In this document: positions 34,041 through 43,237 of the stretch, piece by piece
How the letters are laid out: each line of letters starts with the position of its first letter
Numbering within the stretch: position 1 is the first letter of the stretch
NCBI RefSeq assembly: GCF_009602435.1
Contig: NZ_VZDQ01000025.1
Location: 124,001-188,000, forward strand
Length of the DNA: 64,000 bases
Direction: 5' to 3'
Source: Sediminibacillus terrae
GTDB taxonomy: Bacteria; Bacillota; Bacilli; Bacillales; Amphibacillaceae
The notes under the pieces: generated by a model
The model's database searches: none
What the model was told of the DNA's origin: nothing
The model's input: the letters and a program-made list of their open reading frames with translations, nothing else
Position numbers and translations under genes: made by a program

Positions 34041-35305
34041 TGAAACGCTCGTTTTCCATGGGCTTTAAGTTTTTTTTCGTCTTGCTGTTATTCGGCACCT
34101 TTTTTGCCTATGCCATGTTCCAGGGGGGCTTCGTCAGCTGGTTTTTGTTTTACAGCTTTCTGCCGATCATTGTCTACATGTTCTTGTTGCTCATCTATCC
34201 AATTTCCAATTGGACGGTTAAGCGCCGTTTGTCCAAACATATTATCCAGGCTTCCGATCACCTTTCAGTCGAAGTGGAGCTGAGCCGGCGCTTCGCTTTT
34301 CCGCTTTATTACTGCATTGTCGAGGAATACTTTCCCGCAAGCCTGCAAAAAGAAGATACCAGTCGGTCGAAATTCCAGCGTATGAGCAAGACAGATGCAC
34401 TGGCGAAACGTAGGGTCGTGAAACGCGTGTCCTTTCCATGGTTCAAGCGGAAATGGACCTATCGTTATACCTTGGACAACGTGCCGCGCGGGGAGCATCA
34501 CCTCGGTGCCTTCCGTGTCAAAACCGGTGATTTCTTCGGGTTTATCAAAAAAGAATATGTATATCCCACTCCCAGTTATCTGCTTGCATATCCATCGGAA
34601 CGCGATATTGTTTTTCGCGAAAAAGTGAACAGTTTCGAGGAAGGGGCGTCTGCTTCCTACAATGTCAATGCCAAGAACACCAACGTTGTCACAGGCGTAA
34701 GGGAATATATGCCGGGAGATCGTTTTTCCTGGATTGATTGGAAAACGACTGCCCGTAAAGACACGGTCATGACCAAGGAATTCGAGCAGGAAAAGAGTTC
34801 GAACATTATGCTGATTCTTGATGCCATTTCCTTTCCTGCTCAGGACCAAATCGCCTTCGAAGGAAGTGTCGAATTGACTGCTTCCCTGTTGAAAACGTTG
34901 AAACGGAAAGCTTCGCAAATGACGTTCATCGGGCTGGGGGAAGAGCGCGTGTTTTTCCCTTTGCAAGAAGATCCGGCAAAAAATGTATTGATTCAGAACT
35001 ATCTCGCAAGGGTACAGCCTGGCGGCAATATGCCGTTTTCCAGGCTGCTTGATCAGGAAATACGCAATATCCCGCAAGGACTGATCGCCATGGTTGTAAC
35101 CAATCAGCTCGACCAAGCCACTATTGAAGCAATGGAACGCCTTAAGCGCAAAAGCAAAAAAATCATCGTCTTTTTGATCAAACCTTCTGCAAAAATTACG
35201 GAGGAAGATAAAAGGATGATTCATCAATTATCTGTTGGAGGCGCATCAGTGAATGTTCTGACTGAAGAACAGCTGGTGCAGCAGAAGCTGGAGGTGAGCA
35301 GCTGA
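34040..35305 (+). CDS. yeaD: DUF58 membrane protein, YeaD
   Basis: 421 residues with two N-terminal membrane helices (about 8-50), then a mostly cytoplasmic beta-rich part and a DUF58 domain with the conserved REYMPGDRFSWIDWKTTAR. DUF58 resembles the metal-adhesion VWA fold and partners with MoxR ATPases. Start and stop codons overlap both neighbours by TGATG, indicating strict co-translation with yeaC and yebA. Cellular role not established; envelope-related function is suggested by the membrane anchor and the transglutaminase partner. Confidence 0.87.
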   Translation: MKRSFSMGFKFFFVLLLFGTFFAYAMFQGGFVSWFLFYSFLPIIVYMFLLLIYPISNWTVKRRLSKHIIQASDHLSVEVELSRRFAFPLYYCIVEEYFPASLQKEDTSRSKFQRMSKTDALAKRRVVKRVSFPWFKRKWTYRYTLDNVPRGEHHLGAFRVKTGDFFGFIKKEYVYPTPSYLLAYPSERDIVFREKVNSFEEGASASYNVNAKNTNVVTGVREYMPGDRFSWIDWKTTARKDTVMTKEFEQEKSSNIMLILDAISFPAQDQIAFEGSVELTASLLKTLKRKASQMTFIGLGEERVFFPLQEDPAKNVLIQNYLARVQPGGNMPFSRLLDQEIRNIPQGLIAMVVTNQLDQATIEAMERLKRKSKKIIVFLIKPSAKITEEDKRMIHQLSVGGASVNVLTEEQLVQQKLEVSS

Positions 35306-37512
35306 TGGCATTGTTTTCGAGCAGTAAACGCCAGCTCGTTTTCCGTATGAGCATCTATCTGTGCGGTTTCTTCTTGCTTTGGGAATGGCTGCGTCCCTTG
35401 GAAACGTTGACGGATACAGGGAGCCTTTCCGCTTTTGTGCTATACACCGGATTTTGTTTTATCATATCGGTGCTGAATATGAAATGGTGGCTGTCGGTGC
35501 CGTTGAAATTGGGCGGGTTATTGTTTGTGCTGGATGGGTTGTTTATCTCGGAAACCATGTTTTCAAAAGGCTGGTTTTATTTACTATACTTGCACCTGCA
35601 ATATAATTTCGAGATGATTTCCAGACAGAATTGGACGGAAATCACACCGTTGTTCCGCAGCCTGCTGTTTTTGATTTTATTATGGCTGATGAGCTATTTA
35701 ATGTATTACTGGTTTGTTATTTCAAAAAGAATATTCTTGTTTGTACTGCTCACTTTTATCTACTTGACAGTGCTCGATACATTTACTGCCTATGAGGCAA
35801 ACACTCCCATTGTCCGTGCCTTTATCGTGTCGCTGATTGCACTTGGTGTCTCGAATTTTTATAAAGAATTGGGCAGGGAGGCAGTGACCTTTACTGGGCT
35901 AAAACGGGTCTCCGCCTGGGTACTGCCATTGGCTGCAGTGATCGCCTTTTCAAGTCTCGTCGGCTTTGCGGCCCCTAAATTGGACCCGCAGTGGCCTGAC
36001 CCGGTTCCATATTTGACCAGTACTTCACCGGATGCCGGTTTCGGAGAAGAAGGTACCGGCGGGGTGCAAAAGGTAGGTTATGGCGAGGACGATTCCCGTC
36101 TCGGAGGTTCCTTTGTCCAGGACGACTCGCTTGTCTTTCAGGCACAAGTCGAAGAAAAACATTACTGGCGGATTGAAACGAAGGATATCTACACCGGCAA
36201 GGGGTGGGAGCGATCGACGGAACCGGAATATAACCTGACCAGCGATGGATCGATAGATTTCGATACAATTGAAAGCACCGTGGAAACAGAGTCGCTTCAA
36301 GGAATCGTCACTTTTCAATCCAATGCCTTTTTCTCTAAGCTTGTTTATCCATATGGAATCAAGCAGGTGGAAGGGGAGGAAGGTGTCAACTATCTCGTCG
36401 ACGATCAGTTCGGTTCGATTGCCGTAGAAGCACCGGAAGAGCAGGGAATTGTCGATCAATACCAGATTTCCTACGACAAGCCATCCTATTCGATCGATCT
36501 CTTGTCGGAGGCGGGGGACGAGGACCCGCAAGCAATTAAGGATGATTACCTTCAGCTTCCGGAAGACCTGCCAGACAGAGTCGGAAATCTTGCCGGTCAA
36601 ATCGTTTCTGAAGAAGAGACGAGATATGATCAGGTAAAAGCGGTCGAACAGTATTTCAACCGCAACGGCTTCGTTTATCAGACAGAGGATGTGGCAGTGC
36701 CGGGCCGCAACCAAGACTATGTCGATCAGTTTTTATTTGAAACAAAGGCAGGTTACTGTGATAACTATTCGACGTCGATGACGGTAATGCTCCGTACACT
36801 CGGCATTCCCGCACGCTGGGTGAAAGGTTTTACAGGCGGAGAATTGGCGTCGGCTTCGGACGACAGCATCGAAGGCCTGAATAACTATAAAGTAACCAAC
36901 TCGAATGCGCATTCCTGGGTTGAAGTGTACTTTCCGGAAGTAGGCTGGGTGCCATTCGAACCCACCCAAGGCTTCAGCAATCCGGTTGATTTTTACCGGG
37001 ATGTCAACCAGGAGGAGGACAGCCCGGATACCGATGAAGCTGCTGAACAGGAAGAGCAGGAACGTCCCGGCAACCAACAAGAAGTGGGGGCGGATGAGGA
37101 TGAGTCAGCTGCAGAGGGTGACGCCAATGTCCAGTTCACGGATGGGTGGAATTGGACAGTTGCCGTGGTTGCAGCGGTGCTGGTTGGAGCAGCCGTGATC
37201 ATCTATCTTACCCGGTACCACTGGATGTCGGCCTGGGTACGCAGGAAGTTTCATCACCAGCAAACTCCGCAAGTTTACCAGGAAGCCTATCTGTTCCTGT
37301 TGAAGCTGCTGACCCATAAAGGCATGGGCCGTCAGGAAGGCCAGACTTTGAGAGAGTATGCCTTCCAGGTCGATAAGCGTTTTGAATCGCAGGATATGGT
37401 ACGGCTCACACATCAGTACGAACGGATGCTTTATCGGAATGAAACAGATTCGGCCCAATGGGGGGATATTACTGAATTGTGGGAAAACTTAATTAAACGG
37501 GCATTGTCTTGA
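35305..37512 (+). CDS. yebA: Membrane transglutaminase-like protein, YebA
   Basis: 735 residues: about six or seven membrane helices in the first ~215, a large extracellular part containing a transglutaminase-like domain, one more helix near 620-640 and a cytoplasmic C-terminal DUF4129-like segment. The papain-fold triad is visible: Cys485 in KAGYCDNYSTSMTVML, the His in NSNAHSWVEVYFP and the Asp-equivalent region WVPFEPTQGF. An acidic Glu/Asp-rich linker precedes the last helix. It may cross-link or cleave envelope proteins. The guaA promoter -35 overlaps its stop codon. Confidence 0.87.
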   Translation: MALFSSSKRQLVFRMSIYLCGFFLLWEWLRPLETLTDTGSLSAFVLYTGFCFIISVLNMKWWLSVPLKLGGLLFVLDGLFISETMFSKGWFYLLYLHLQYNFEMISRQNWTEITPLFRSLLFLILLWLMSYLMYYWFVISKRIFLFVLLTFIYLTVLDTFTAYEANTPIVRAFIVSLIALGVSNFYKELGREAVTFTGLKRVSAWVLPLAAVIAFSSLVGFAAPKLDPQWPDPVPYLTSTSPDAGFGEEGTGGVQKVGYGEDDSRLGGSFVQDDSLVFQAQVEEKHYWRIETKDIYTGKGWERSTEPEYNLTSDGSIDFDTIESTVETESLQGIVTFQSNAFFSKLVYPYGIKQVEGEEGVNYLVDDQFGSIAVEAPEEQGIVDQYQISYDKPSYSIDLLSEAGDEDPQAIKDDYLQLPEDLPDRVGNLAGQIVSEEETRYDQVKAVEQYFNRNGFVYQTEDVAVPGRNQDYVDQFLFETKAGYCDNYSTSMTVMLRTLGIPARWVKGFTGGELASASDDSIEGLNNYKVTNSNAHSWVEVYFPEVGWVPFEPTQGFSNPVDFYRDVNQEEDSPDTDEAAEQEEQERPGNQQEVGADEDESAAEGDANVQFTDGWNWTVAVVAAVLVGAAVIIYLTRYHWMSAWVRRKFHHQQTPQVYQEAYLFLLKLLTHKGMGRQEGQTLREYAFQVDKRFESQDMVRLTHQYERMLYRNETDSAQWGDITELWENLIKRALS

Positions 37513-37538
37513 CCAGCTGTCTGCAGCGCTGATAGAAT
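37509..37538 (+). promoter_or_regulatory. SigA promoter of guaA
   Basis: TTGACC (37509-37514), an 18-base spacer, TAGAAT (37533-37538), placed correctly before the riboswitch. No PurR box pair is seen here. Confidence 0.7.
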
Positions 37539-37592
37539 AGTAACAATTCAAACGGGCCTGACTAGTCAGGACTGGAAAACAAAGGAATCAAC

Positions 37593-37743
37593 ACTTCATA
37601 TATCCTCGATAATAAGGTTCGAGAGTCTCTACCGGAGCACCGTAAACGCTCTGACTATGAAGGTGGAAATCACCAGCTGTTTCAGGCTGTGCCGTATAGA
37701 TTTCTGCCTTCCTCGAGACGGGAAGGCGGAAATCTATTTTTTT
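37593..37743 (+). promoter_or_regulatory. Guanine riboswitch of guaA
   Basis: Purine aptamer 37593-37663: P1 CTTCATA / TATGAAG, conserved junctions TCTCTACC and GTAAACGCTCTGACTATG. The specificity base in GACTATG is C, so it binds guanine rather than adenine. The expression platform is a 15-bp terminator (37698-37712 with 37721-37735) and a U-run to 37743. Guanine excess should stop guaA transcription. Confidence 0.93.
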
Positions 37744-37843
37744 GCGTTTTGTATAGAGGGATTATCGGTTTCTAACGATAAAACCGGCAGCTGCTACAGG
37801 AAAATGACAGCAATCAATTTGCAGAGCTAAGGAGATGGATGGG

Positions 37844-39379
37844 TTGGAAAACAATGAAATGATATTGGTCCTTGATTTTGGCAGTCAGTACAATCAGTTG
37901 ATCACCAGAAGAATAAGAGAATTCGGCGTATATAGTGAATTGCATTCGCATCGCTTGACGGCTGAAACAATCAAACGGATGAATCCGAAAGGGATCATCC
38001 TCTCAGGTGGACCGCACAGTGTCTACGATGAGAACAGCTTTCGTTGTGATAAAGAAATTTTTGAACTGGGAATCCCGATTCTGGGAATCTGCTATGGCAT
38101 GCAGCTGATGACCCTGCACTTTGGAGGTCATGTCGAAAGAGCGAAAGAAAGAGAGTATGGAAAAGCGGACATCGATTTGTCCGGCAGTCCGATTTTGTTC
38201 AATGGCACTCCGGCCAAGCAGACGGTTTGGATGAGTCATGGCGATAAAGTGATCGAGCCGGCAGAAGGTTTCACAATCGACGCGACCAGTCATTCAACAC
38301 CGGTTGCAGCCATCAGCAACACGGACAAGCAGCTGTACGGCGTTCAATTCCATCCGGAAGTAAGGAATACGGAGTATGGCAATAATTTGTTGAAACAGTT
38401 TGTTTTCGATGTCTGTCAGGCAAGCGGTGATTGGACAATGGAAAACTTCATCGATCAGGAAGTGGAAAAAATCCGTGCCAAAGTCGGAGACAAAAAAGTC
38501 CTCTGTGCACTTAGCGGCGGTGTGGATTCTTCTGTAGTGGCGGCATTGATTCATAAGGCAATCGGCGACCAGCTAACCTGTATCTTCGTAGACCACGGAT
38601 TGCTGCGTAAAAATGAAGGCGACATGGTCATGGAAACATTCCGGGACGGATTCCATATGAACATCATCCGCGTCGACGCTCAGGAGCGGTTTTTAAGCAA
38701 ATTGCGCGGAGTGGCAGATCCGGAGCAGAAACGGAAAATCATCGGCAATGAATTTATTTACGTCTTTGATGACGAGGCGGATAAATTGAAGGATATTGAT
38801 TACCTGGCGCAAGGGACCCTGTACACCGACATAGTGGAGAGTGGAACGGAAACCGCCCAAACGATTAAATCCCACCACAATGTAGGCGGACTGCCGGAAA
38901 ACATGCAGTTCGAGCTGCTCGAGCCGCTTAACACCCTGTTCAAAGACGAAGTAAGGGAACTGGGCATCGAGCTTGGTGTACCGGAAGAAATCGTCTGGCG
39001 TCAGCCTTTCCCGGGACCGGGACTTGGCATCCGGGTACTTGGTGAGATTACGGAAGAGAAGGTGGAAATCGTCCGGGAATCCGATGCAATTTTACGAGAA
39101 GAAGTGAAGCTGGCCGGACTGGAAAGAGATATTTGGCAATACTTCACTGTGCTTCCGGATATCCGGAGCGTAGGGGTCATGGGTGATGCAAGGACTTATG
39201 ATTATACGATCGGCATCCGTGCGGTCACTTCGATCGATGGCATGACTTCGGACTGGGCGAGGATTCCATGGGACGTACTCGAGAAAATCTCGACCCGGAT
39301 CGTCAATGAAGTCGACCATATCAATCGCGTAGTGTATGATGTGACCAGCAAGCCGCCTGCTACGATTGAGTGGGAATAA
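37844..39379 (+). CDS. guaA: GMP synthase (glutamine-hydrolysing)
   Basis: Converts XMP to GMP using ATP and glutamine; 511 residues. N-terminal class I amidotransferase domain with catalytic Cys in [10 protein letters not shown] and His-Glu in QFHPEVR, then the ATP pyrophosphatase domain ([14 protein letters not shown]) and the C-terminal dimerisation domain ([15 protein letters not shown]). The start is placed at TTG 37844, nine bases after AAGGAG; the in-frame ATG at 37835 touches that box. It sits upstream of pbuG as in B. subtilis and is controlled by the guanine riboswitch. Confidence 0.96.
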   Translation: MENNEMILVLDFGSQYNQLITRRIREFGVYSELHSHRLTAETIKRMNPKGIILSGGPHSVYDENSFRCDKEIFELGIPILGICYGMQLMTLHFGGHVERAKEREYGKADIDLSGSPILFNGTPAKQTVWMSHGDKVIEPAEGFTIDATSHSTPVAAISNTDKQLYGVQFHPEVRNTEYGNNLLKQFVFDVCQASGDWTMENFIDQEVEKIRAKVGDKKVLCALSGGVDSSVVAALIHKAIGDQLTCIFVDHGLLRKNEGDMVMETFRDGFHMNIIRVDAQERFLSKLRGVADPEQKRKIIGNEFIYVFDDEADKLKDIDYLAQGTLYTDIVESGTETAQTIKSHHNVGGLPENMQFELLEPLNTLFKDEVRELGIELGVPEEIVWRQPFPGPGLGIRVLGEITEEKVEIVRESDAILREEVKLAGLERDIWQYFTVLPDIRSVGVMGDARTYDYTIGIRAVTSIDGMTSDWARIPWDVLEKISTRIVNEVDHINRVVYDVTSKPPATIEWE

Positions 39380-39392
39380 AACTGGCAAAACC

Positions 39393-39464
39393 CGAACGAT
39401 GATTTCATTTTACAATAAAACATTCGTAAAATGTCTTGACTAACGGATAGGACGTTAGTATGAT
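39393..39464 (+). promoter_or_regulatory. PurR box pair and promoter of pbuG
   Basis: Inverted PurBoxes: CCCGAACGAT (CGAAC at 39393-39397) and ACATTCGT (ATTCG at 39422-39426). First C to last G spans 34 bases, exactly as at purE. The promoter follows directly: TTGACT (39436-39441), 17 bases, TATGAT (39459-39464). Confidence 0.8.
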
Positions 39465-39500
39465 AGGAATGTAATTTTAAAATGAATATTGATTGAAACA

Positions 39501-39652
39501 ACCGTCGTATAATTTTGGGGATATGGCCCATGAGTTTCTACCGGACTACCGTAAATGGTCTGACTACGCTGGTGATTGACAGATGATTTTTTGTCGATTC
39601 CCATACGTGTGTGTCCGGTAGCGCTCTTGGTTTAGACCAGGAGCGCTTTTTT
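39501..39652 (+). promoter_or_regulatory. Guanine riboswitch of pbuG
   Basis: Aptamer 39501-39573 with P1 ACCGTCGTA / TACGCTGGT, junctions TTTCTACC and GTAAATGGTCTGACTACG. The C in GACTACG marks guanine specificity. The terminator AGCGCTCTTGGT / ACCAGGAGCGCT (39620-39647) is followed by a T-run to 39652. Confidence 0.93.
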
Positions 39653-39725
39653 GTTTGGATCCGCAATTATTTGTTTTAGTAAATTTGAAAAGAGTCTATT
39701 GCGATGGAATGGGGAGGAATAGAGA

Positions 39726-41060
39726 ATGAAAAAATATTTTCGGTTTGAGGAACTTGGTACCAATTATCGGACGGAGTTCATCGCCGGGCTGACCACTTTT
39801 TTGGCGATGGCTTATATTTTGTTTGTCAATCCGGCAACGTTGGCGCTAGTGGGCGTTGAGGAACTGCCGGAAGGCGTTACGCGAATCGACCAGGGAGCCG
39901 TATTTACCGCCACCGCGCTGGCCGCAGCTGTCGGGACTCTGATTATGGGAGTGTTTGCCAAGTACCCGATCGCACTCGCGCCGGGAATGGGCTTGAATGC
40001 CTTCTTTGCATACACGGTCATCCTTGGCTATGGAATTCCGTGGGAAACAGCGTTGGCAGGCGTAATGGCGTCCGGTTTGATTTTTATCGTCTTGACATTG
40101 ACAGGGTTGCGGGAAAAAATCATCAACGCGATTCCAGGCAATCTTAAAATGGCGGTTGGAGCCGGAATTGGCTTATTCATCGCTTTTATCGGCTTTCAAA
40201 ATTCGGGTATCGTGATCGGTGACCCGGACACAATGGTAGCACTTGGTGATTTGACCGATCCGAATACACTTTTGGCGGTGTTTGGGGTGGTCGTGACCGT
40301 TATCCTGCTCGCATCGAATGTGAAGGGCGGCGTATTTTATGGCATGATTATCACCGCTATTGCCGGTATGGTTGTTGGATTGATCGATCCGCCATCAAGC
40401 ACAGGTGATATTGTCGGGCCGGCTCCGAGTCTTGCTCCGACTTTCGGACAGGCTTTTGCCCATTTCGGTGATATCTTTACCATTCAAATGCTAGTCGTCA
40501 TCCTGACGTTTTTGTTCGTCGACTTTTTTGATACGGCTGGAACACTGGTGGCTGTTGCGACCAAAGCAGGTCTTATGAAGGATAACAAATTGCCGCGTGC
40601 AGGAAAAGCATTGTTCTCGGACTCCGCTGCAACAGTCGTCGGAGCGACGCTTGGCACATCGACGACGACTTCTTATGTCGAGTCGACAACCGGCGTCAGT
40701 GCGGGAGGAAAAACAGGCTTCACTTCGGTGGTAACAGCCGCTTTCTTCTTGCTTGCACTTTTCTTCTCGCCGCTTTTGAGTATTGTGACTTCTGCAGTGA
40801 CTGCGCCAGCCTTGATCATCGTCGGTGTCCTGATGTGTTCTACATTGAGAGACATTGAGTGGGGCAGCTTTGAAATTGCCGTGCCGGCGTTCCTGACGAT
40901 CATCATGATGCCGCTGACCTACAGCATCGCTACCGGAATCGCCATCGGTTTTGTCTTTTACCCCATCACGATGCTGGTAAAAGGGAAAGCGAAAGAAATC
41001 AATCCGGTTATGTATCTGTTGTTTGTAATTTTCATCCTGTACTTTATTTTCTTAAGCTAA
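39726..41060 (+). CDS. pbuG: Hypoxanthine/guanine permease
   Basis: Membrane purine transporter of the AzgA/NCS2 group, 444 residues, about 12 to 14 membrane helices. Characteristic stretches: TEFIAGLTTFLAMAYILFVN, ALAPGMGLNAFFAYTV, FVDFFDTAGTLVAVATKAG and ATLGTSTTTSYVESTTG. It imports hypoxanthine and guanine for salvage. Control by a PurR box pair plus a guanine riboswitch in front of it supports the assignment. Monocistronic; the next 700 bases are repeats. Confidence 0.93.
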   Translation: MKKYFRFEELGTNYRTEFIAGLTTFLAMAYILFVNPATLALVGVEELPEGVTRIDQGAVFTATALAAAVGTLIMGVFAKYPIALAPGMGLNAFFAYTVILGYGIPWETALAGVMASGLIFIVLTLTGLREKIINAIPGNLKMAVGAGIGLFIAFIGFQNSGIVIGDPDTMVALGDLTDPNTLLAVFGVVVTVILLASNVKGGVFYGMIITAIAGMVVGLIDPPSSTGDIVGPAPSLAPTFGQAFAHFGDIFTIQMLVVILTFLFVDFFDTAGTLVAVATKAGLMKDNKLPRAGKALFSDSAATVVGATLGTSTTTSYVESTTGVSAGGKTGFTSVVTAAFFLLALFFSPLLSIVTSAVTAPALIIVGVLMCSTLRDIEWGSFEIAVPAFLTIIMMPLTYSIATGIAIGFVFYPITMLVKGKAKEINPVMYLLFVIFILYFIFLS

Positions 41061-41180
41061 TGAAAAGTGGTTGGAGGATAATATAGATTCTTAACAGAAA
41101 TAATTCCACATTTTACTGATTGCGCAGTGGATAGAAACTGCGCAGTAAGCTGTTTTCTTCAGTCTCTGGAAAAGTGTAGT

Positions 41181-41487
41181 CCAACGCTGCGGAAATACCC
41201 TGCGCTTTCCGCGGGCGGCTGGTGAGCTTCCTCGAGCTGACGCTCTGCGGGATCTCACCGAGGCCTTTCCTCCCGCTGGAGTCTCCGGGTATTTCCTACG
41301 CTGGCGACAGTTTCCTGTTTATGAACAAGTGTACTAGCGGTTTTTTGCGATAATCAGCATACTTCTTAGCGCAGGTAGCATACGCAGACTCCAGCGGGAA
41401 CAGCGCGAGCTGAAGATCCACTTGGTAAAGCGGTTTTCTTTACCAAGTTAGCTGAAGCCGTGCCCGCGGAAAGCGTAGTATGCTACC
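41181..41487. repeat. Intergenic repeat D, two structured modules
   Basis: Two adjoining palindromic modules in the pbuG-hsp20 convergent gap. Module 1 (41181-41304) has inverted ends CCAACGCTGCGGAAATACCC and GGGTATTTCCTACGCTGG, with an inner GGTGAG/CTCACC stem. Module 2 (41373-41487) has ends GGTAGCATAC / GTATGCTACC and a perfect central hairpin CTTGGTAAAG / CTTTACCAAG. It is the reverse-oriented counterpart of the cores in elements A and C. The same two-module order recurs at 56441-57017. The rest of 41061-41776 holds a terminator (41575-41621) and a short hairpin (41722-41741); no gene. Confidence 0.75.
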
Positions 41488-41574
41488 GAAGCGGGGCTTA
41501 ACACTATTTTTGAATAGGCAATGGAACTTCCCCTTACATTTAATTCACAGTTTATATGAAACCGGCAAAGAAAG

Positions 41575-41621
41575 ACCGAACGAGTTCGAATATGTAAAAT
41601 TCGAATCATCGTTCGGTTTTT
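41575..41621. terminator. Terminator hairpin in the pbuG-hsp20 gap
   Basis: ACCGAACGA (41575-41583) / TCGTTCGGT (41609-41617) extended by TTCGAAT (41585-41591) / ATTCGAA (41599-41605), then a T-run. It belongs to the same hairpin family as those at 3433, 17558 and 18195. Confidence 0.75.
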
Positions 41622-41721
41622 GCTTTGGCCGCTGTGATATTTGTCCAAACTCTTTTTTTCATTATTTTCATACCGGTGTATTAGCGCTCATATTCAATAA
41701 GCAAGGGAGAGGAATGGCTGT

Positions 41722-41741
41722 TACAACACAAGGGTGTTGTA
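41722..41741 (-). other. Short hairpin downstream of the Hsp20 gene
   Basis: Perfect stem TACAACAC / GTGTTGTA with a 4-base loop, 36 bases after the Hsp20-family stop. There is no T-run on either strand, so termination is doubtful. Confidence 0.4.
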
Positions 41742-41776
41742 TTACTCGAAAACACTCCTTTCTTTCATCCATCCTG

Positions 41777-42208
41777 CTAATCCTCCATGTCGACAATCTC
41801 TAAACGTGTTTTCTTGTTGTCATTTTTCATCAAACGATGCAGCCGGATCACCAGTAAGCCACGTTGGTAGGAGGCGTCCACTTTTTCCCTGCGTACAGGA
41901 AAGGGTAAGTCGATTTTACGTTCGAAATGGCCGTGCAGGATCTCTTCACGGACGACTTGACCTTCCGCTTCCTTCATATCGATACTGCCCCGGATTTCCA
42001 AAGTGGCATGGTTGACGAATATATCAATGTTTTTCAAATCACTTACTCCCGGAAGGCTGGCGATACAGACAATTTCCTTTTCCTTTTGATACAAATTCAC
42101 CTGTGGCAGAGTTGGTTTCAAAACACCTTCAAACTCGTTCCAGAAGCTATCGCCGAAAAAGTGATCCATATTCCGCTTCCAATCTCCCATGTTTTTAAAT
42201 GGATCCAC
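41777..42208 (-). CDS. Hsp20/alpha-crystallin family protein (CotP/GerT-like)
   Basis: Small heat-shock fold protein of 143 residues. An N-terminal aromatic segment (DHFFGDSFWNEFEGVLKP) precedes the alpha-crystallin domain (EIVCIASLPGVSDLKNIDIF, HGHFERKIDLPFPV) and its final strand YQRGLLVIRLHR. The domain is degenerate at the usual GVLxxxxPK motif. Such proteins in bacilli include the spore coat proteins CotP and GerT, as well as chaperones, so a spore role is possible. The GTG at 42208 is chosen as the start because GGGGG lies 7 bases upstream; the longer frame from 42241 has no ribosome binding site. It interrupts the usual pbuG-yebE synteny. Confidence 0.78.
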   Translation of the reverse strand: MDPFKNMGDWKRNMDHFFGDSFWNEFEGVLKPTLPQVNLYQKEKEIVCIASLPGVSDLKNIDIFVNHATLEIRGSIDMKEAEGQVVREEILHGHFERKIDLPFPVRREKVDASYQRGLLVIRLHRLMKNDNKKTRLEIVDMED

Positions 42209-42322
42209 AGCATTTCCCCCTTTTTTAGTTGTTTTAGCCAATTAAAATGCGATATATTGTATGCATGAAACAAAGATGGGTGAATGCCCCGTGTTTTTCA
42301 GTAATGTTTTAGGAGGAATTTA

Positions 42323-42916
42323 ATGCTCGATAATGCAATCATCATGGTATCCATCATTTTGATTATCAATATTGTTTATGTTTCTTTTTCCACGATTCGT
42401 ATGATTCTGACCTTGAAGGGCAGAAGATATATAGCGGCGATTGTCAGCATGTTTGAGATCACCATTTATGTGTTAGGGCTGGGTTTGGTGCTCGACAACC
42501 TGGATCAAATCGAAAATATCATCGCCTATGCACTTGGTTTCGGAATCGGCGTTGTCGTCGGTTCGATGATTGAAGAGAAACTCGCATTAGGTTATATTAC
42601 TGTCAATGTTATCTCATCCGATCCGGAAATCGAATTTACGAAGCAGCTGCGCGACAAAGGTTACGGTGTCACCAGCTGGTACGCCTACGGCATGGACGGC
42701 GACCGGCTCGCCATGCAAATTCTTACACCCCGTAAATACGAACTCCAGCTTTACGAAACGATTCGTTTGATCGATTCCAAAGCTTTTATCATCGCATACG
42801 AACCGAAGCAAATCTATGGCGGATTCTGGGTGAAACAAGTCAGGAGAGGACGGATCAAAAGTGGCAAAAAAGAAGAGCAAAAGCAGCAGGAAACCATCCA
42901 GCAAAACGAACAGTAA
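42323..42916 (+). CDS. yebE: DUF2179 membrane protein, YebE
   Basis: 197 residues. About three membrane helices in the first 85 residues ([55 protein letters not shown]), followed by a DUF2179-type cytoplasmic domain ([20 protein letters not shown]) and a Lys/Gln-rich tail. The function of the family is not firmly known. The gene order yebE-yebG-purE is as in B. subtilis. AGGAGG precedes the start. The last 56 bases overlap yebG in another frame. Confidence 0.9.
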   Translation: MLDNAIIMVSIILIINIVYVSFSTIRMILTLKGRRYIAAIVSMFEITIYVLGLGLVLDNLDQIENIIAYALGFGIGVVVGSMIEEKLALGYITVNVISSDPEIEFTKQLRDKGYGVTSWYAYGMDGDRLAMQILTPRKYELQLYETIRLIDSKAFIIAYEPKQIYGGFWVKQVRRGRIKSGKKEEQKQQETIQQNEQ

Positions 42917-43109
42917 GCGAAGGTTTGAACTGTTGGAGGGTGAAACCATCGATCAGTGCCTGGACCGGATTGCCAAAGAAGGGTTTACTCCGATCAAGAG
43001 GACAGAGGAACCGATATTCGAAGAGGTCAACGAGAAAGGAGAAACCAGCTACCAGCCGGTAGATCGGACGGTTATATTTGAAGCTGTCCCAGTAAAACAC
43101 GAACAATAA
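42861..43109 (+). CDS. yebG: NETI-motif protein YebG
   Basis: 82-residue protein of the YebG family named for the Asn-Glu-Thr-Ile motif; here the motif reads [21 protein letters not shown]. It has a very basic N-terminus ([20 protein letters not shown]). The start is GTG with AGGAGAGGA about 10 bases upstream. It overlaps yebE by 56 bases, an unusually long overlap that extends the basic N-terminus. The first PurBox of the pur operon overlaps its last codons. Function unknown. Confidence 0.85.
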   Translation: MAKKKSKSSRKPSSKTNSKRRFELLEGETIDQCLDRIAKEGFTPIKRTEEPIFEEVNEKGETSYQPVDRTVIFEAVPVKHEQ

Positions 43110-43169
43110 AATTATCTGGTTAAGAATTGTTCGATTTTTGTTGACCATTTTTATAAAGCTTGTTATCAT
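43094..43169 (+). promoter_or_regulatory. PurR box pair and promoter of the pur operon
   Basis: Inverted PurBoxes AAACACGAACAATAA (CGAAC 43100-43104) and AATTGTTCGATTTTT (GTTCG 43129-43133). The C-to-G span is 34 bases, identical to pbuG. The promoter is TTGACC (43141-43146), 17 bases, TATCAT (43164-43169). PRPP-responsive PurR repression is expected. Confidence 0.85.
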
Positions 43170-43237
43170 AGATATGCATTCGCAAACAAGGGCGGACTTT
43201 GGAGCCGCATCAAGCATAATCAGCTGAATTTACCATA

